Of a stretch of 64,000 nucleotides of DNA, positions 62,425 to 64,000 are shown piece after piece. The notes beneath the pieces are model-generated. The model made no database searches, was not told the origin of the DNA, and worked only from the letters and a program-made list of their open reading frames with translations. Made by a program: the position numbers and the translations under genes. The stretch lies in the NCBI GenBank assembly GCA_963724985.1, contig CAVRWV010000016.1, positions 124,001-188,000 on the forward strand, written 5' to 3'. The stretch is from JAJPJE01 sp963724985. GTDB taxonomy: Bacteria > Acidobacteriota > Terriglobia > Terriglobales > Acidobacteriaceae. Every line of letters begins with the position of its first letter. Position 1 is the first letter of the stretch.

Positions 62425-64000
62425 CTAGCGTGTCGACGTTCTTGCTGGCGGGCCCGCAGGGCTGACCTCGTACGGCGCGATCTGGTGGGCAGAGAGTTCG
62501 TTCAGCAGATTGCGGAGGCGGCCCAGCACCTGATCCGGAGCGGTCGCAGTCACCGTGAACTTCAGCACTCCCGCGGGCGTGAATTGCGTGCCCTTATTTT
62601 TCGCCACGAACTTCATCAGCTTTTCGGGATTGATGCCCGCCTTCTCGCCGAACTTGATGCTGACCGAATCGCGATGGCGATCGATGGCGACCACGCCCAG
62701 GCTCTGGCACATCAGGCGCAGATTCGCGTACTCCAGCAGGTGACGCACGGCATTCGGAGGCGGTCCGTAGCGGTCGGTCAGTTCGGCGGAGACGTCGGCC
62801 AGCGCCTTCTCGTTCTCAACTCCGGCGACCCGCTTGTACATGCGCAGGCGCTGATTCTCTTCCGGAATGTAGTCGGGTGGGATACGAATGTTCAGGCCAA
62901 GGTTGAGCTGGGTTTCGGCTTCTTCTGGTTCGATCTCGCCCTTGAGCTCGCGCACCGTGCGCTCGAGCATCGACGTGTACATCTCAAAGCCGACAGCATC
63001 GATGTGCCCGCTCTGCTCGCCGCCTAACAAGTTTCCGGCGCCGCGAAGTTCGAGATCGAGAGCGGCGATCTTGAAGCCCGCGCCCAGGTCCGAGAATTCT
63101 TTCAACGCCGCGAGTCGTCTGCGCGCCAGCGGCGTGAGCTCGCGATCCTGCGGAATGAGCAAGTACGCATACGCCCGGCGATTCGAGCGGCCGACGCGAC
63201 CGCGAAGCTGGTAGAGCTCCGACAGGCCGTGCCGATCGGCGCGATTGATGATCATCGTATTGCAGAGCGGGATGTCGAGCCCGTTCTCGATGATGGTGGT
63301 GGCGACGAGGATGTCGTACTCGTGGCGCATGAACGCCAGCATCACTTTTTCTAGCTCGCCTTCCGACATCTGGCCGTGGCCGACGACAATGCGGGCTTTC
63401 GGCACCAGCTCGCGAATCTTCTCGGAGATTTCGTAGATGCTTTCGACGCGATTGTGGACAAAGTAGATCTGCCCGCCGCGCTCCAGTTCGTGCTCGATCG
63501 CTGACTTGATGAGCTTCTCGTCCCAGGCAGCGACCACGGTCTGGATCGCCATGCGATCTTTGGGCGGCGTCTCAATCACGCTCATGTCGCGCAGTCCGAC
63601 AAGCGACATGTGGAGCGTGCGCGGGATTGGCGTCGCCGACATTGTGAGCACGTCCACTTCCTTGCGGAGCTGCTTCAGACGCTCTTTGTGGCGCACCCCG
63701 AAGCGCTGCTCTTCGTCGACAATGACGAGTCCGAGATCGGTGAACTTGATGTCTTTCGAGAGCAGGCGGTGCGTTCCGATAATGATATCGACCTGGCCGT
63801 TCGCGACCTTCTCAGCAATTTCCTTCTGCTGTTTGGCGGTGCGGAAGCGGCTGATCATTTCTATTCGGATCGGAAATGCAGCGAAGCGTCGCTTGAACGT
63901 TTCGAAGTGCTGGAACGCCAGCACGGTGGTGGGCGCGAGTACCGCAACCTGCTTGTTGTCGTTGACGGCCTTGAATGCCGCGCGCATGGAGACTTCGGTC
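62425..64000 (-). CDS. mfd: Transcription-repair coupling factor Mfd, C-terminal part, cut by window edge
   Basis: The frame is open from the right edge (TEVSMRAAFKAV) to the stop at 62425, about 525 codons. Visible are helicase motifs of the RecG-like translocase: VLAPTTVLAFQHFETFKRRF, VDIIIGTHRLLSKDI, LVIVDEEQRFGVRHKERLK, MSATPIPRTLHMSLVGLRD, ATTIIENGLDIPLCNTMIIN and QLRGRVGRSNRRAYAYLL. The TRG motif and C-terminal D7 domain follow (ELTDRYGPPPNAVRHLLEYA). Mfd removes stalled RNA polymerase and recruits UvrA. The N-terminal UvrB-like half is outside the window. Confidence 0.95.
   Translation of the reverse strand, partial: TEVSMRAAFKAVNDNKQVAVLAPTTVLAFQHFETFKRRFAAFPIRIEMISRFRTAKQQKEIAEKVANGQVDIIIGTHRLLSKDIKFTDLGLVIVDEEQRFGVRHKERLKQLRKEVDVLTMSATPIPRTLHMSLVGLRDMSVIETPPKDRMAIQTVVAAWDEKLIKSAIEHELERGGQIYFVHNRVESIYEISEKIRELVPKARIVVGHGQMSEGELEKVMLAFMRHEYDILVATTIIENGLDIPLCNTMIINRADRHGLSELYQLRGRVGRSNRRAYAYLLIPQDRELTPLARRRLAALKEFSDLGAGFKIAALDLELRGAGNLLGGEQSGHIDAVGFEMYTSMLERTVRELKGEIEPEEAETQLNLGLNIRIPPDYIPEENQRLRMYKRVAGVENEKALADVSAELTDRYGPPPNAVRHLLEYANLRLMCQSLGVVAIDRHRDSVSIKFGEKAGINPEKLMKFVAKNKGTQFTPAGVLKFTVTATAPDQVLGRLRNLLNELSAHQIAPYEVSPAGPPARTSTR

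Overview
The window looks like a GC-rich piece of an Acidobacteriota chromosome, probably of the Koribacter/Terriglobus kind. This is an inference from gene content and style: TonB-type receptors with an N-terminal carboxypeptidase-regulatory domain, a DUF692/DUF2063/DoxX cluster, DCC, DUF202 and YXWGXW-type proteins, and several palindromic intergenic repeat families. I see no rRNA, tRNA, CRISPR array or prophage.

Layout: 0-6.4 kb, a partial TonB-type receptor, a histidine phosphatase, a C39-like protein, a DCC protein, then rpmH-rnpA-yidD-yidC. 6.5-10.5 kb, a repeat element followed by a bufferin-type operon (bufA-B-C-D on the minus strand) divergent from an ECF sigma factor/anti-sigma pair; the shared intergenic region carries two matching, oppositely directed promoters. 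10.6-16.5 kb, a haem-binding protein, YeiH with a frameshifted LysR regulator, ruvB, and a REP-associated transposase (RAYT) between its inverted palindromes. 16.6-24.1 kb, an EF-G-like GTPase, a GAF-like/nucleotidyltransferase fusion, an aldo/keto reductase, SHOCT and DUF202 proteins and an alkylsulfatase. 24.2-29.3 kb, a receptor and redox genes, including a peroxiredoxin with an in-frame TGA at its peroxidatic position. 29.5-34.5 kb, molybdenum cofactor genes (moeA, moaC, mogA-like) around a response regulator. 35-47 kb, lipid kinase, ligA, Nudix, Pal-like lipoprotein, cobO, accD, folC and a radical SAM protein. 48-59 kb, a glycoside hydrolase, ftsH, a PRTase, tilS, a DMT transporter and an ABC ATPase. 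59.9-64 kb, a second TGA-containing gene (ArsC/Spx-like), a repeat field, a VapC45-like toxin-antitoxin pair and the end of mfd.

The strongest unusual result is two probable selenoproteins. In both genes a TGA sits exactly where the family has its catalytic Cys, the frame stays open on both sides, and a hairpin follows at bacterial SECIS distance (a perfect 7-bp stem in the ArsC-like gene). Neither is found if TGA is read only as stop. Second is the bufferin module with its mirrored ECF promoters. Third is a three-box intergenic element (spacing about 30 then 41 bases, ending in a G-run), present once near each end of the window in opposite orientation.

Caution: at least eight genes are split by one or more single-base frameshifts, including tilS, which is normally essential. 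This points to indel errors in the sequence as much as to real gene decay, so those genes are described as frameshifted rather than as proven pseudogenes.
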